From positions 2,232,001-2,296,000 of the forward strand of contig NC_068563.1 of NCBI RefSeq assembly GCF_022201045.2: 64,000 bases of DNA. Direction: 5' to 3'. Origin of the DNA: Citrus sinensis. Its lineage: Eukaryota > Streptophyta > Magnoliopsida > Sapindales > Rutaceae. The translations under genes were made by a program, and so were the position numbers. The notes under the pieces were generated by a model. That model was not told the origin of the DNA and ran no database searches. It worked only from the letters and a program-made list of their open reading frames with translations. How positions within the stretch are numbered: the first letter of the stretch is position 1; each line of letters begins with the position of its first letter. Positions 11,589-23,267 of this stretch are shown here, piece by piece.

Positions 11589-12568
11589 AAAATTCTACCA
11601 TATTTTGTTTCTAAAAGAATGTCATTATGTCATCAACACAATAAAAGGACGACCAAATATGCCTTCTGTTCAGTCACCAGGCCCAGTACCTACGAGTCTA
11701 TTTTATTCAAAGAACAGTGATGAAGAATCAAATGGTTTGCAAGAAACACTACGATGCCCGTCTTTTCTTACATGCTTGTTCCTCTTCTATGTGTATCACT
11801 ACGCTATTTTATACATAACGAAAGAAATAAATACAACGAAATCTCAATCAATGCGAGCATCAATTTCATAAAAAATTCATGTAAATTCAAGGACAATTCT
11901 CCGTTCAGGACTTCTCTCAAACAGTTCCATAGCACCAACTCCTTGTTGTCAAAAACACCACGACAAAAATAACCCAGAAGCTAAAATCGATTATAATGCG
12001 AATGGAGTGATTGTATATAATTATAAGAACAGATAGGCAAATGGGTAATTCTTTACCTTGAGGAGAATTTGATAAGCGGCGGGGTCCGCGTTTGATGATG
12101 ATGGCTTGTTTTGTTTATTCATGGAAGGAGGAAGGAAGCTTCCCATTGGCGGGTGGCGACGATGATGACGATGAGTGGTGGCCAATGAAATTTGAGAGAT
12201 GGGTTTGAATGCAATTTGTCGCTTTTTGAAAGTTCACAAAGAGTGCTTGCAATGGATGATTTTCGGCCATTTTGATTGAGAGAAAAATGGCGGGAAGAAG
12301 CCGGCTTATAAACTATATCCGTATCCGTGAAGATGAAAGTTAATTTTCAATCAAGTCCCTAATTAATATAATTAAAAAAGTCACTAATTAATATTTAAAT
12401 TGAGTCACTAAATATTTATAATAACTTTCTTCTGAGAATCTAAAAGGCCAAATTATTTTCTGATACAAAAATTGATATGGAAAAAGGTGGAGACTCCCTA
12501 GTAAGTTCTGCCCTTTATACAAATATTAATTTAATTCCAGATTGGAATTCCAACTGTGTTTACTTTGT
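11589..12568 (-). pseudogene. ERV1 fragment with promoter, exon 1 and part of intron 1 (copy C)
   Basis: Collinear with about 5660-6662 of the intact ERV1 gene. It contains part of intron 1, exon 1 (12057-12270, ATG at 12268-12270) and the divergent promoter. Translation begins MAENHPLQALFVNFQKATNC as in the parent. The exon is 8 bases shorter overall (214 against 222), which shifts the frame and brings a stop after about 50 residues. All later exons are missing. It overlaps copy A by about 320 bp of intron 1, so copies A and C are not two halves of one clean break. Confidence 0.88.
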
Positions 12569-13176
12569 AAAAGTTGGATATTTTATCCTATGTATCTTTG
12601 TATTAACTGATCCTTTCAAAAAAAAAAAAAAAAAAAGTATCAACTGATCATTAAATTTAAAGACCAAAGCACGGAAACGTGCGTCTCTGTCTGCCCATAC
12701 CTTAGGAAAATTCAATATCCACGCGTGTAAATCGCGCGTACACAACAAACCCTCATGCAAGCAGCTGATATTTTTCTCTCAAGAGCCAATTCAAAGTATA
12801 TTGTATAAACAATTTGTTTCAGCTTTGACGGTTCCCCACTCTCTAAAGATAAGTGTCGTAACTTGTAATGCCTTTGAAATTCAACTTTGCAATAATTGAA
12901 TCAGATTCCCTTTATGATGATGAGTTCGTTAGCGTAAAGATCCGTTTTTGTTGTACAAAATCAAACTCAAGCAGGACCCTTTTGAGTGATTCTTCAAAAA
13001 CAGGTAGTTTCTTGAATCAAATTCCTAGTTTTTCAAGTGTTTTCTTTGTGGGTGTGAAGAAAATAGTCGAATAGGCAATCAAAATCTGATTTTTAGGACA
13101 GCCCAGTTGACTTAAATCATTTTAAACTGCTTCAGTTTTGGTGAAGTTTCAATCTTTCTCTTGATTCTCCCAGTGG
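12569..13176 (+). promoter_or_regulatory. Polyamine transporter promoter and leader
   Basis: The ERV1-derived sequence ends here and the transporter leader follows. A CCCAG acceptor at 13169-13173, just before the ATG, points to a 5' UTR intron. A 68-codon open frame at 12868-13074 lies in the probable leader and could be an upstream ORF. A poly-A stretch at 12617-12636 is also present. Confidence 0.45.
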
Positions 13177-15141
13177 ATGGGAGAAGAGGGAATGACAAGT
13201 GATGTGCAACAGAAAGCAGCAAAAACAAGTCCAAAGCTAACTGTATTGCCTCTTATTGCTTTGATATTTTATGAGGTATCTGGGGGTCCTTTTGGTGTTG
13301 AGGATTCAGTAAAAGCAGGCGGTGGCCCTCTTTTATCCTTGCTTGGTTTCTTGATTTTCCCTTTAATTTGGAGCATACCAGAAGCTCTAATCACAGCTGA
13401 GCTTGCCACAAGTTTCCCTGAAAATGGAGGCTATGTTATTTGGATATCTTCAGCTTTTGGTCCCTTTTGGGGATTCCAAGAAGGATTTTGGAAATGGCTT
13501 AGTGGAGTTTTGGACAATGCCCTTTACCCAGTTTTGTTCTTGGATTACTTGAAGCATTCGTTGCCTATCTTTAACCTATTAATTGCTAGAATTCCAGCTC
13601 TTTTAGGCATTACAGGTGCATTAACATATTTGAACTATAGAGGTCTGCACATTGTTGGTTTTTCAGCCGTTTCCTTGCTAGTTTTTTCGCTTTGCCCATT
13701 TGTAGTGATGGGCATACTTTCAATCCCTCGCATAAAGCCTAGAAGATGGCTGGTTGTAGACTTTAAGAAGGTGGATTGGAGGGGATACTTCAATAGTATG
13801 TTTTGGAATTTGAACTATTGGGATAAGGCAAGTACTCTTGCAGGGGAAGTTGAAAATCCAAGTAAAACATTCCCAAAGGCGCTTCTTGGAGCTGTGGTTT
13901 TGGTGGTTTCTTCATATTTAATTCCACTTCTTGCAGGGACGGGGGGTTTGACGTCCCCGTCTAGTGAGTGGAGTGATGGATATTTTGCAGAAGTCGGCAT
14001 GTTGATTGGTGGGTTTTGGCTCAAATGGTGGATTCAGGCAGCTTCTGCAATGTCTAATTTGGGACTGTTTGAAGCAGAAATGAGTGGTGATGCCTTTCAA
14101 CTCCTCGGGATGAGCGAGATGGGAATGCTCCCTGCAATATTTGCTTCAAGGTAGTTATTAAAGCTTTCCTGGTTCTATTGCTTTCTTCCTTTATGGTTAA
14201 ATGGCTTATTTTCCTGTTCTTAAATTAGACAATGGTTACATTTGGCAACCAATGAACATAATTAGTCAATTTTTTTCGATAGAATAATTAGTCGTATTTC
14301 AGTATCAAAAGAGAGTTTGATCTTCTGCTTAATTTGCAGACAAATGATGTTTTTCATGCTCTTTTAAGAACTGTCTTCAACAACTAGATTCTTTTTTTTT
14401 TTTTCATTTCAGATGTTTGTATAATGGTCTATTGGTGACTCTCAGAATTAAGTTTGAGTAGAATTCTTCTTTCATAGAATTTCCTCGAAAGTGGGAACTG
14501 AATCATTTACACTGAATTGGCAGTAAATTTTGTTTCAATGAGAAGGTTCATTGTCTTGAGAAGTAACATGACTGTTGCCTTTGAATGCTTTATGTAGATC
14601 AAAGTATGGGACCCCCACTTTGAGCATTCTGTGTTCTGCTACTGGAGTAATTTTTCTGTCATGGATGAGTTTTCAAGAAATTCTGGAATTTCTTAATTTC
14701 TTGTACGCAATTGGAATGCTTCTTGAGTTTGCCGCTTTTATAAAATTAAGAATAAAGAAGCCAGATCTTCACAGACCTTATAAAGTTCCTTTGCAAACAT
14801 TTGGGGTAACAATGCTTTGCCTCCTGCCTGCAGTTTTGCTTGTTCTTGTTATGTGCCTCGCTTCTCTAAGGACATTCATAGTAAGTGGTGGTGTTATTAT
14901 TGTGGGGTTCTTATTATATCCTGTTCTAGTTCATGCAAAGGATAGGAAATGGACACAATTCGATATAGAACAACCCACATCGCCTTCTGATACCCGTCAA
15001 GAAAGCCATTCAGCTGTGTCAGAAATGTACCCAGGAGTAGATGAGGCTTCGGTCAGCCTTCTTTCAGACCTGTCATCTACCACCCAACCAGACCAGGAAG
15101 CCTGTGTATCTGAGAATGAAGAACTCTTGAAAACAGAGTAG
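13177..15141 (+). CDS. Polyamine uptake transporter (PUT/LAT family, APC superfamily)
   Basis: Two exons, 13177-14150 and 14598-15141, join in phase 2 to 505 residues. The protein resembles plant PUT (polyamine:H+ symporter, LAT-type amino-acid transporter) proteins. Visible features are the first helix with [20 protein letters not shown], the segment [39 protein letters not shown] in the middle and the loop [15 protein letters not shown] across the exon junction. About twelve membrane segments are expected, with a hydrophilic C-terminal tail rich in Ser and Glu. Known members carry putrescine, spermidine or paraquat-like cations at the plasma membrane, Golgi or ER; the location and substrate here cannot be read from sequence. 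The ATG at 13177 gives the usual short cytosolic N terminus. Confidence 0.92.
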
Positions 15142-15788
15142 ATTGTCATTGTTTATACTTCTTTTAATTTATTAATAATCATATGATTATACTGAAGCCT
15201 TCACCGTGATGTAGTGAACATAATTTAATTTGAACTTGGTCTGCACAGGATCACAAATCTAAAGAAATATACATTAGTGCTTTGCTTGTGTTCTACCATT
15301 CTATACTTCGATATTTCTGTGTTAAGTGTTGGTAGGCTTACAATAGTTGGTTATCTAAACTTCATCCCCAAAGTTTATATGTTTGTTTCATTGCATTCTA
15401 TATGTGGAGGCTAACCAAATTGAATTTGTTATAACTATATGAGTTCAAATGGCATATACGAATTACATCTTCATTACTACATCTTGTGTAATAAATTCGA
15501 ATCGTCTCCACTATTTTCTGTTTAGTAGTTGCGATTACATTGTGGCTTTGCTTATCTTGCAAAATTATATGGATGCAAAAATTTGATTTGATTGTAAATT
15601 GGGGGGTGGGGGGGCGCGGGGAGAGTTGGTTGACCTAATCTTAGTCATTCATAGTTATTACACAAGAAAAAAAGAATGAAAAAAGAAAAGGAAAAAGTTA
15701 AAGAGAGGATCCTAATCCAAATTATATATATCGCAAAACATTTTACTCACTCTCCCAATCAACCCTGCTTCTTCTTTAGAACACGTAA
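15142..15788. other. Transporter 3' flank and carboxylesterase promoter
   Basis: AT-rich, with a G-rich patch at 15601-15625. The esterase promoter must lie at the right side. Nothing else recognised. Confidence 0.5.
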
Positions 15789-16790
15789 ATGGCACCATTT
15801 TTTTTCCTGCTCCTCTTCTTTGCTATTGTTTCTGCAGCCACCCCACCAACAGCTCATAATTTTTCTCCCTTCTTTATTATCTCCCAAGATGGCCATGTAC
15901 ACCGGTTAGTGGGGGAAGAAATAATTCCTGCATCTCTTGATCCAACAACCCATGTCGATTCCAAAGACATCATATATTCATCAGAACATAACCTCTCTGC
16001 AAGGATTTACTTCCCAAACAACACAAACAGAAACCAAAAACTTCCCCTAGTAGTTTATTTCCATGGTGGAGCCTTTATCTTCGAAAACGCCTTCTCCCTC
16101 ACCTACCATGCTTACATGAACACTTTAGTCTCCCATGCAAAAATTATTGCAGTCTCGGTTGATTACCGAAGGGCGCCGGAGGATCCTGTCCCTGCAGCAC
16201 ATGAAGATTCATGGACGGCGCTCAAATGGGTTGCTTCCCATGCAAATGGGAGAGGCCCTGAAGAATGGCTAAAGACTTATGCTGATTTTCAGAAAGTGAT
16301 TTTGTCAGGAGACAGTGCTGGTGGTAACATAGCACATCACATGGGCATAAGACAAGGCCAAGAGAAACTTGAAGGGATAAATATTGATGGTATTTGCTTA
16401 CTGTTTCCATACTTCTGGGGCTCAGCACCTATTCCTGGGGAGCCATATGTTCCAGAATATTGGACAACAATAATAGATGAGCTATGGCGAATTGCTCGTC
16501 CGGACACAAGCGGGTTGGATGATCCAATCATTAATCCGGTGGCTGATCCAAAACTATCAAGCCTGGGGTGCAATAGGTTGCTGGTTTTTGTTGCTCAACT
16601 GGATCTGCTAAGAGGCAGAGGATTGTACTACGTGACCAAGTTGAAGGAGAGTGGGTGGAAAGGTGACGCAAAGGTTTCAGAGATTATGGGGGAGACTCAT
16701 GTGTTTCATTTACTTAACCCCAGTAGTCTTCATGCCATTAGAATGCTCAAAACAACTGTTGATTTCATCCATGGGAAGGATTATCCATAG
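15789..16790 (+). CDS. Plant carboxylesterase (CXE, GID1-like alpha/beta hydrolase)
   Basis: Single-exon gene for 333 residues, as is common for plant CXE genes. The oxyanion-hole motif is FHGGAF (His92), the nucleophile lies in GDSAGGN (Ser176), and the other triad members are probably Asp272 (QLDLLRGRG) and His304 (ETHVFH). The catalytic Ser and His suggest a true esterase, not a gibberellin receptor, in which the His is lost. Unusual for the family is an N-terminal hydrophobic segment, residues 1-17, that looks like a signal peptide and suggests secretion or vacuolar routing. The substrate is unknown; relatives hydrolyse small esters of volatiles, flavonoids or xenobiotics. A decayed tandem copy follows at 18263. 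Confidence 0.93.
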   Translation: MAPFFFLLLFFAIVSAATPPTAHNFSPFFIISQDGHVHRLVGEEIIPASLDPTTHVDSKDIIYSSEHNLSARIYFPNNTNRNQKLPLVVYFHGGAFIFENAFSLTYHAYMNTLVSHAKIIAVSVDYRRAPEDPVPAAHEDSWTALKWVASHANGRGPEEWLKTYADFQKVILSGDSAGGNIAHHMGIRQGQEKLEGINIDGICLLFPYFWGSAPIPGEPYVPEYWTTIIDELWRIARPDTSGLDDPIINPVADPKLSSLGCNRLLVFVAQLDLLRGRGLYYVTKLKESGWKGDAKVSEIMGETHVFHLLNPSSLHAIRMLKTTVDFIHGKDYP

Positions 16791-18262
16791 GAAGGGTTGT
16801 TATTAAGGCATATATATCAGTATACATATACATATAGGGTTGCTCTCCGTTACTGTTTATAACCAGGGAAGGAGATTAACCTCATATTTAGTCAAAAAGA
16901 GTTTATGTAATTTTTCCACAAGTTTCTACTCCGTAGCTTTCCCATCCGGTCAGCCGGATTATGCTTATGATCCGAACTTTCGATTTCAACCGCTAGATGC
17001 AATTAAAAGGCTGAGACGCTTAAGAAACGTATAGCTGACATATGATAATTGAATTTCTCTCTTATTACCAATATGTGATGTAATTTTATTACATAGACGT
17101 ATAGATGACATGGTAAGATTTGTATATCCACCTAAAACTTCCTAAGTACTACCGAAATAATATTCAAAGAGTTATTAAATGTAGGCTACGACTCTACGCG
17201 TGGAATTATGGATGCATGTGCTGGACTTATATGATCTAATGTTTAAGGTTAAATCGATTTAATTAGTAGAATTTGTACTTGACAATAAATGACATGTCCT
17301 AAAAGATTGGTAGACATCATTAACTAATTACCACGTGACCCTAGTAGATCGAGTAATGCCATATTTTTTTGTCTCATTAATTAGGATACAATTTTTATAT
17401 CCCAATTATGTATGAACTATGTAAAGCCTATCGTTATTGCTTGATAAAATATATTTAAACCGATCTAGATTCTAATGTGCGTGCCAACTCCAAATTAGTA
17501 AAATCTAAAGCAAGACCAATAAGCATCAATTGTCTCACCATCAATAGTATTTTGGCCCCAAAAATAGGGAAACAAAAAGCTAATTCAAACAATATTAACC
17601 CCTTCCAAGTTTTTCTACGGCACAATGCATGCAAGTGATGTGCTATATATATGAGCACCGGATCTATCTCCTACTAAAAACTACACTTCGTGAAAATCAG
17701 CACGAGTGTTTAACAAATGTGTTCAGGGCCATGATGGAACATATTGTTATTGCATTTAGCTTCGGATTAATCTACCAATTTATTTCAATTCATGATATCA
17801 TGCACGATCGGGTAATTGTAATACAGCAGTGCAAATTTCTAACTTTCTATATACTGAAGTGAAGAATGCATTATGCGTAATAAATTTCTATTTTCTCTCT
17901 GCAATTATGAGTGACATAATCAATGCTCAAATAAGTTACGTATATGTGCTTCATTGTATTGTTTTCATGATATAGTTCTTGAGACATAGGGACTGAACGG
18001 TTTAATTTAATTTACTATGTATTGAAATTTGTTGAAATTTAATTTTCTACATTGTTTGTAAATTAAAAGTTGCTGTTCAATGCTTACTATAAATAGAGGC
18101 TAAAAAATGTGAATTTAAAGGCTTCATTCAGCCTTCCATATACTTTTAGTAGAGTTCGTTGATGAGATCAAATTAGGGTTTCAAATTCAATTCCTTCTCT
18201 TGCTATGTTATATTATATAATACACAAGCCCACTTCTCCTTTAGAACAAAGGAACAAAAATT
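16791..18262. other. Intergenic DNA between carboxylesterase copies
   Basis: AT-rich spacer with short open frames but no recognisable gene. The last 150 bp or so, with the promoter of the dead copy, has a leader similar in style to that of the intact gene. Confidence 0.5.
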
Positions 18263-19141
18263 ATGGCACCATTAAAATTATTTCTTGTGCTCTTCTTCTT
18301 TGCTAGGGTTTTCCGCCGGGCAGCAGCCAGCAGACCAAATAGTCTTTGACAACTCTCCCTTCTTTGTTTTATACAAAAATGGCCAAATTGAAAGGCTAAT
18401 GCTTGAAGATTTTGTACCTCCATCAATTGATCCAATTACAAATGTTGATTCCAAAGACATTGTATGCTCACCTCAGCTTAATCTCTCTGCTAGGGTTTAC
18501 ATTCCGAAAAACAACGCAAACATAGACAACAGCAAGAAACTTCCACTTTTAGTTTATTTCCAGGGTGGTGGCTTCATCTTCTCAACCGCTTTCTCCCATG
18601 GTTACCATAACCACCTCAACTCCTTGGCCTCCAAAAGCTAAGGTTATTGCAATCTCAGTTGAGTTCCGAAGAGCGCCAGAGGATCCCGTCCCAGCTGCTC
18701 ATGAAGATTCTTGGACAGCATGCACTCAAATGGATTGCTTCCCATGCAAATGGGAAAAGGCAATGAATATTGGCTGAACAGTTATGTTGATTTTGACAAA
18801 GTGTTTTTGATGGGAGACAGCGCTCGGCCGAACACAAGTGGCACCGATGATCCGTTGATTAATCCGGTGGTTGAGTACTCAAAGCTACGGAGTCTGGGGT
18901 GTAATAGGTTGATGGTTGTTCTTCCCGCAATAATAGGTTGATGGTTGTTCTTCCCGCAAAGGATATACTGAAGCATAGAGGAAGGTACTACGCTGAGAAG
19001 TTGGAGGAGAGCGGGTGGAAAGGTGAAGCTGAGGTTTATGAGATTAAAGGAGTGGATCATGGGTTTTATTTAGCGAATGCCACTACTAAAAGTGCCGTGG
19101 AAGTGCTCAAAAGAACAGTTTCTTTCATTGTCATTCACTAG
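18263..19141 (+). pseudogene. Decayed tandem copy of the carboxylesterase
   Basis: It starts MAPLKLFLVLFFFA, like the intact esterase at 15789, but the frame is lost right after the signal-peptide-like segment. Similarity then continues in other frames. The oxyanion-hole histidine is replaced (FQGGGF in place of FHGGAF). A stop follows at about 18639. The region between GDSA and RPNTSG, roughly 60 codons in the parent, is deleted. A stretch near 18905-18955 is duplicated in tandem (TAATAGGTTGATGG twice). The C-terminal part with ESGWKG and DHGFYL is still readable. Several independent lesions mean it is dead. Confidence 0.9.
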
Positions 19142-20750
19142 TGGGGGTTAATTAGCTAGTTAGGGTTTGTAATAAGCCAAAGAAACATCTTGGGTGAAAT
19201 GTCATCAAAGCATATTGTGTAGACAAATATAATTTTAGTTATCATTGTTTCAATATGATTGCTAAAAAGTATATATATTCATTTTCTACCTCATCCATCT
19301 AATTTGCGGAAGAGCTACATTTGTATATTACTTATGCCCCACCTTAACTCTGAGTTGTGTTGTTTACATACAGGGCATTTTTATTTTTTTTAATCTCATA
19401 TGAATATATGATTTGATTTGATTTTTTTATAATATCTTATCCAATAAACTCTAATTACATTCTTATATTTTTCTTAATATACTATCAATGAATCCAAATG
19501 CTATACTACATATCAGAAAGATGTAATTTTTATGCCTCAAAATTTTGATTGAAAAGATAATAGAAATAAGAATTTTTTTTTTATGACATCCTCATCACTC
19601 ACATTCTTGTTATTTTTTCAGCTCTTTTTTTTTTTATCGTATTTTATATACACTTTTATTCATCCGTATGATTTTCTCATCACGTTCTCATTACTTTCTC
19701 ATCGAATCTACAACAGAGTTATAATCTTTAACAAATGCTAACCAAGAAATATAATCTAAATAAAGCTATATTTGCTAATCAAGCTAGTTTAGTGGAGTAT
19801 ATATAATTGCTATAGGACATCACAATAATTAGTGCGAGTAGGGGAAAAATGAAAACTGTAAGGGAGAATGAGAGTAAATCTATTATTATAATGATCAGTA
19901 ATGATTGATTGATTTTTTTTATTTTATTTAGTAGTCGAAACTAAGGAGTCAAGGACACGAATCAAGGAAAAGTACGTGACGAATAATTTTCAAACTATTG
20001 GGGTCTAATGGATATTATGAAAGAGTAAAGAGGGTTCTTCGAAACTAACCTCTTCATGAAAATTAAAAGGGAAAAATAAATAAATAAATAAATAACGCAC
20101 GTGTGTTTGTTTGTAAGAATGTAATGTCCCGAAGAGAAGTGTTATAGATAATCTCTGTTTCGTCTGTCTCCGTTAAGCACAAAATTACGTAAAACAACAG
20201 ACACAGATTCGATCACCAACCCAAACACTCCAAAAAAAAATAAAAAATCATAAGAATAATAAAAATAAAATAACAAACCCCCCCCCCCCCCCCCACAAAA
20301 AAAAAAAGAAAAAAAGAAAAATCAGAAAAGTCGTAGCAAAATTCATAATCGGCCACGACCCACTTCGGTACGTACCTATTACTCGATCTTTGTTGATTCT
20401 TGAATCGCTTTCTAGGTTACGCTTCTCATAGAAATATCTCAAAAGGGTTTCAATCAGTTTGAAAATGGTGCCTTCAGCTTCTCGAATTTGTAAACTTTCT
20501 GTTTTGGGTACTTTCTCTAATTGTGTTTTTTGGGGTTTTGTTTGATTTTACCCTAAGTATGCTAAAGAATGTGTGAATTTGGTGTTTCTATTGATAATTT
20601 ATTTTTCGATGTGCAGATGTTCTTGTTGATTTGGGACTAGGGTTTTAGGTTTTGAATAGAAGAGATGTATGTTAGGCTTTTAGCATAGGCAAACTCAAGA
20701 TTTGATGGGTATTAGGTATTTGTAAATTTTCAGTTTGCTGTTTGTACAAA
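19142..20750 (+). other. Intergenic DNA and long leader of the ADA1-like gene
   Basis: AT-rich DNA with short simple repeats (AAAT units near 20075) and a poly-C run at 20279-20294. From about 20150 it is probably the promoter and 5' UTR of the ADA1-like gene. An ATG at 20465 opens a 26-codon frame that ends before the main start; it begins MVPSAS, oddly close to the real MVPNSS start, and may be an upstream ORF or lie in a leader intron. Confidence 0.45.
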
Positions 20751-21833
20751 ATGGTGCCAAATTCAAGCTTTGCTCGTATCGACACTTTAGAACTAAAAGC
20801 TCTGATTTTAAAGAAGATTGGGCATCAAAGAGGAGAAAAATACTTTGAACATCTTGGTAGATTGTTTAGTTCGAAGATTAGTAAGACTGAATTTGATAAA
20901 TTTTGCATTAGGACTATTGGCAGGGAAAATCTCCCACTTCATAACAAGTTTATTAGGGCTATTATCAAGAATGCATGTATAGCGAAAGTTCCTCCGCCGA
21001 GGGGGATTAAGAAAGTAGGGAGTAGCCTTGGTGTTAAAACAGTAAATGGGTACCAGAGAGGTAGTCTTCAATCACTTTATGGGGATGCATTTCCTCCATC
21101 ACCTCGGAAGGGTAGGTCGCTCGTTAATCGGGACCGAAAGTTTAGGGACCGCCCTAGTCCACTGGGGCCTCTTGGTAAGCCTCAAAGTGTTAGTACCTGC
21201 GGGGAATCAGTTTCCAAGGCACAAGAGCTGCAAAGTCCAACTGAATTGTTTTCACTTGGTAGTAGACCTCCTGTTGAAGTTGCATCCGTGGAAGATGGAG
21301 AGGAGGTGGAGCAGGTAGCAGCAAGCCCAAGTGTTCAAAGCAGAAGTCCGGTTACTGCTCCTCTCGGCATTTCCATTAATTCTGGCGGAGGTCGTAAATC
21401 TCTTTCTAGTGCATCTATATTTAGTGACAACCGTCCATTGACGTGTCAGAGCTGTGGCGAGTTACCTGATACTAGATCATTAAGAGTTCGTTTGGAGCAA
21501 AAGTTGAGGATGGAGGGTATTAGTGTCCCGATGGACTGTGTTAATTTGTTGAATAATGGGCTGGATGCATATTTGAAAAGGTTGCTTGAGCCTTGCATGA
21601 GTTTGGCTCAATCAAGGTATCAAAATGAACGATCAAAACAAGTAGTTGGTCAGCTCATACCTGGTTTGCATGGGATGAGATGCATGAGAAGATCAGAAAA
21701 ATCCATTGATGCATCTATGTCTGATTTTTGCACCGCAATGGAGTTGCAACCGAAACTACTTGGAGAAGATTGGCCAATACAGCTTGAGAAAATATGCTTG
21801 CGTTCTTTTGAAGATGAAGGGAACCTTTCCTAA
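20751..21833 (+). CDS. ADA1/Hfi1-like SAGA complex subunit
   Basis: Single-exon gene; the ATG at 20751 gives 360 residues starting MVPNSSFARIDTLELKALIL. The N-terminal block (residues 10-80: LKKIGHQRGEKYFEHLGRLF, KTEFDKFC, LHNKFIRAIIKNA) matches the Ada1/TADA1 domain of the SAGA histone-acetyltransferase complex. A low-complexity Ser/Pro-rich middle follows. The C-terminal block includes LRVRLEQKLRMEGISVP and LNNGLDAYLKRLLEPC, the histone-fold-like part of Ada1. Family knowledge: Ada1 pairs with Taf12 and holds the core of SAGA together in the nucleus. I know several plant paralogues annotated as SAGA subunit of RNA polymerase II regulation, and this fits them in length. Confidence 0.85.
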   Translation: MVPNSSFARIDTLELKALILKKIGHQRGEKYFEHLGRLFSSKISKTEFDKFCIRTIGRENLPLHNKFIRAIIKNACIAKVPPPRGIKKVGSSLGVKTVNGYQRGSLQSLYGDAFPPSPRKGRSLVNRDRKFRDRPSPLGPLGKPQSVSTCGESVSKAQELQSPTELFSLGSRPPVEVASVEDGEEVEQVAASPSVQSRSPVTAPLGISINSGGGRKSLSSASIFSDNRPLTCQSCGELPDTRSLRVRLEQKLRMEGISVPMDCVNLLNNGLDAYLKRLLEPCMSLAQSRYQNERSKQVVGQLIPGLHGMRCMRRSEKSIDASMSDFCTAMELQPKLLGEDWPIQLEKICLRSFEDEGNLS

Positions 21834-23267
21834 GAACAGCTTGGAAATTGATGAGATTATTTTGACATTTGTTTGATGGCTCAGCTCTCTGAATCAGTTA
21901 TTTACCCTCAATTTTGTGCTCCACTCTCTTGCAGTTTTGCAAGCATTGTCAATGTTAGTAAGTTGCCAATGCGTCAGAATTTCAGATCTGGTTGACAAAG
22001 TATCATTTAAAGTTCAGAATTGATGATTGTTGAGAAGGGGAATTGTTTATATAGTTTAAGTTGTAAAATCTAGATACATTTAGAAACCTTGGTATTCTGC
22101 TGGTTGAAGCATTCTCCAATAAGAGAATATGATTTTGTAATTTTCCCCTATTGTACTGACATAAGAATGAATGAAAGCATTTTTTTCATATGACTGCTCC
22201 GAGTTACAGAATTCAATTAGTCTCTACCATCTTCTGAACTTGATCTTGATCCACTCTCTCTTATTGACTACTTGACTTCGTTTGACAATTTGTTTCTTGT
22301 TATGATAAATATCTGCTAACTCAATTCAAGATAATCGAGTTATGAAAACATATGCCAACTCACTTCAAGATAATTTGAATTACGAATGCCATTAAGTGGG
22401 GCGACTTGATTTCTGACAATACCTTAAGTATATGCTTGCTGAGTAGATGGTTGAAGGTATATGCGATGCTTTCACTGACATTTTTTCCTCTATAACAAGT
22501 CCAGGGGATAAATCTGTTCTACCAATCAACTTCAGTTTTTCGCACAATGATTGTGCTTGAGATTCCTGACGTTCTTCAGAGGCGGGTGAGTTTTGTTCTA
22601 TTTGCTGTACTAGCAGTAATCAATTGATAACTATACTTTTTATCCTTGGAAAAGAAATGAGTCATACTTTCTGGTTGCAGTTGATATATGCCTTAACATG
22701 GGAACCATGCGTATTGGTGAGGCCTTCATATATTATTTCATCAAAAATCAGACGGTTGGTTTCAGAGGATTGCAGATTACGAGTTGAAAGTGAAGGTGCA
22801 CGGCATCAAAGTTTAGCTGGGGCACGAATTCTGATCAGATGATCTGTAACTGGAAGACACACAAATAGTATTCCAATTTAAAGACTCCAGATCTTTGTAA
22901 AAATTGCATCAAGTTAAACTTGTCGTTCAGTCTATATGACTTTTATTAGAAGTCCATTGTTTTTATTTTGTCAGTTTTATCAACTGGAGAAAATTTCAGT
23001 GTGATCAAGAGCAGTTTTTTACTGTGGAAATTGCCCACTAAAATAACGTCATCAACCCACTACTTTACAACCTCTGATATGTTGTCCAATTGCATTATCT
23101 AGTAAATAATACCACTAAGAGAAAAGAACAAAATATTAATGGGCGCTGCTTGGTCTACATGAGCAATGGATCAAGTTCATAGCAGTTCTGCGTCAACCAT
23201 CAGCTGAGAGTATCTAAGGTAGATCTTGGGCTTGAACGTGAGATGGATAGAGGGAACACTGAACCAA
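21834..23267. other. 3' flanks of the ADA1-like and Mpv17 genes
   Basis: The two genes converge here. The sequence holds their 3' UTRs. Short open frames (22624-22842) have no recognisable product. Confidence 0.5.
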
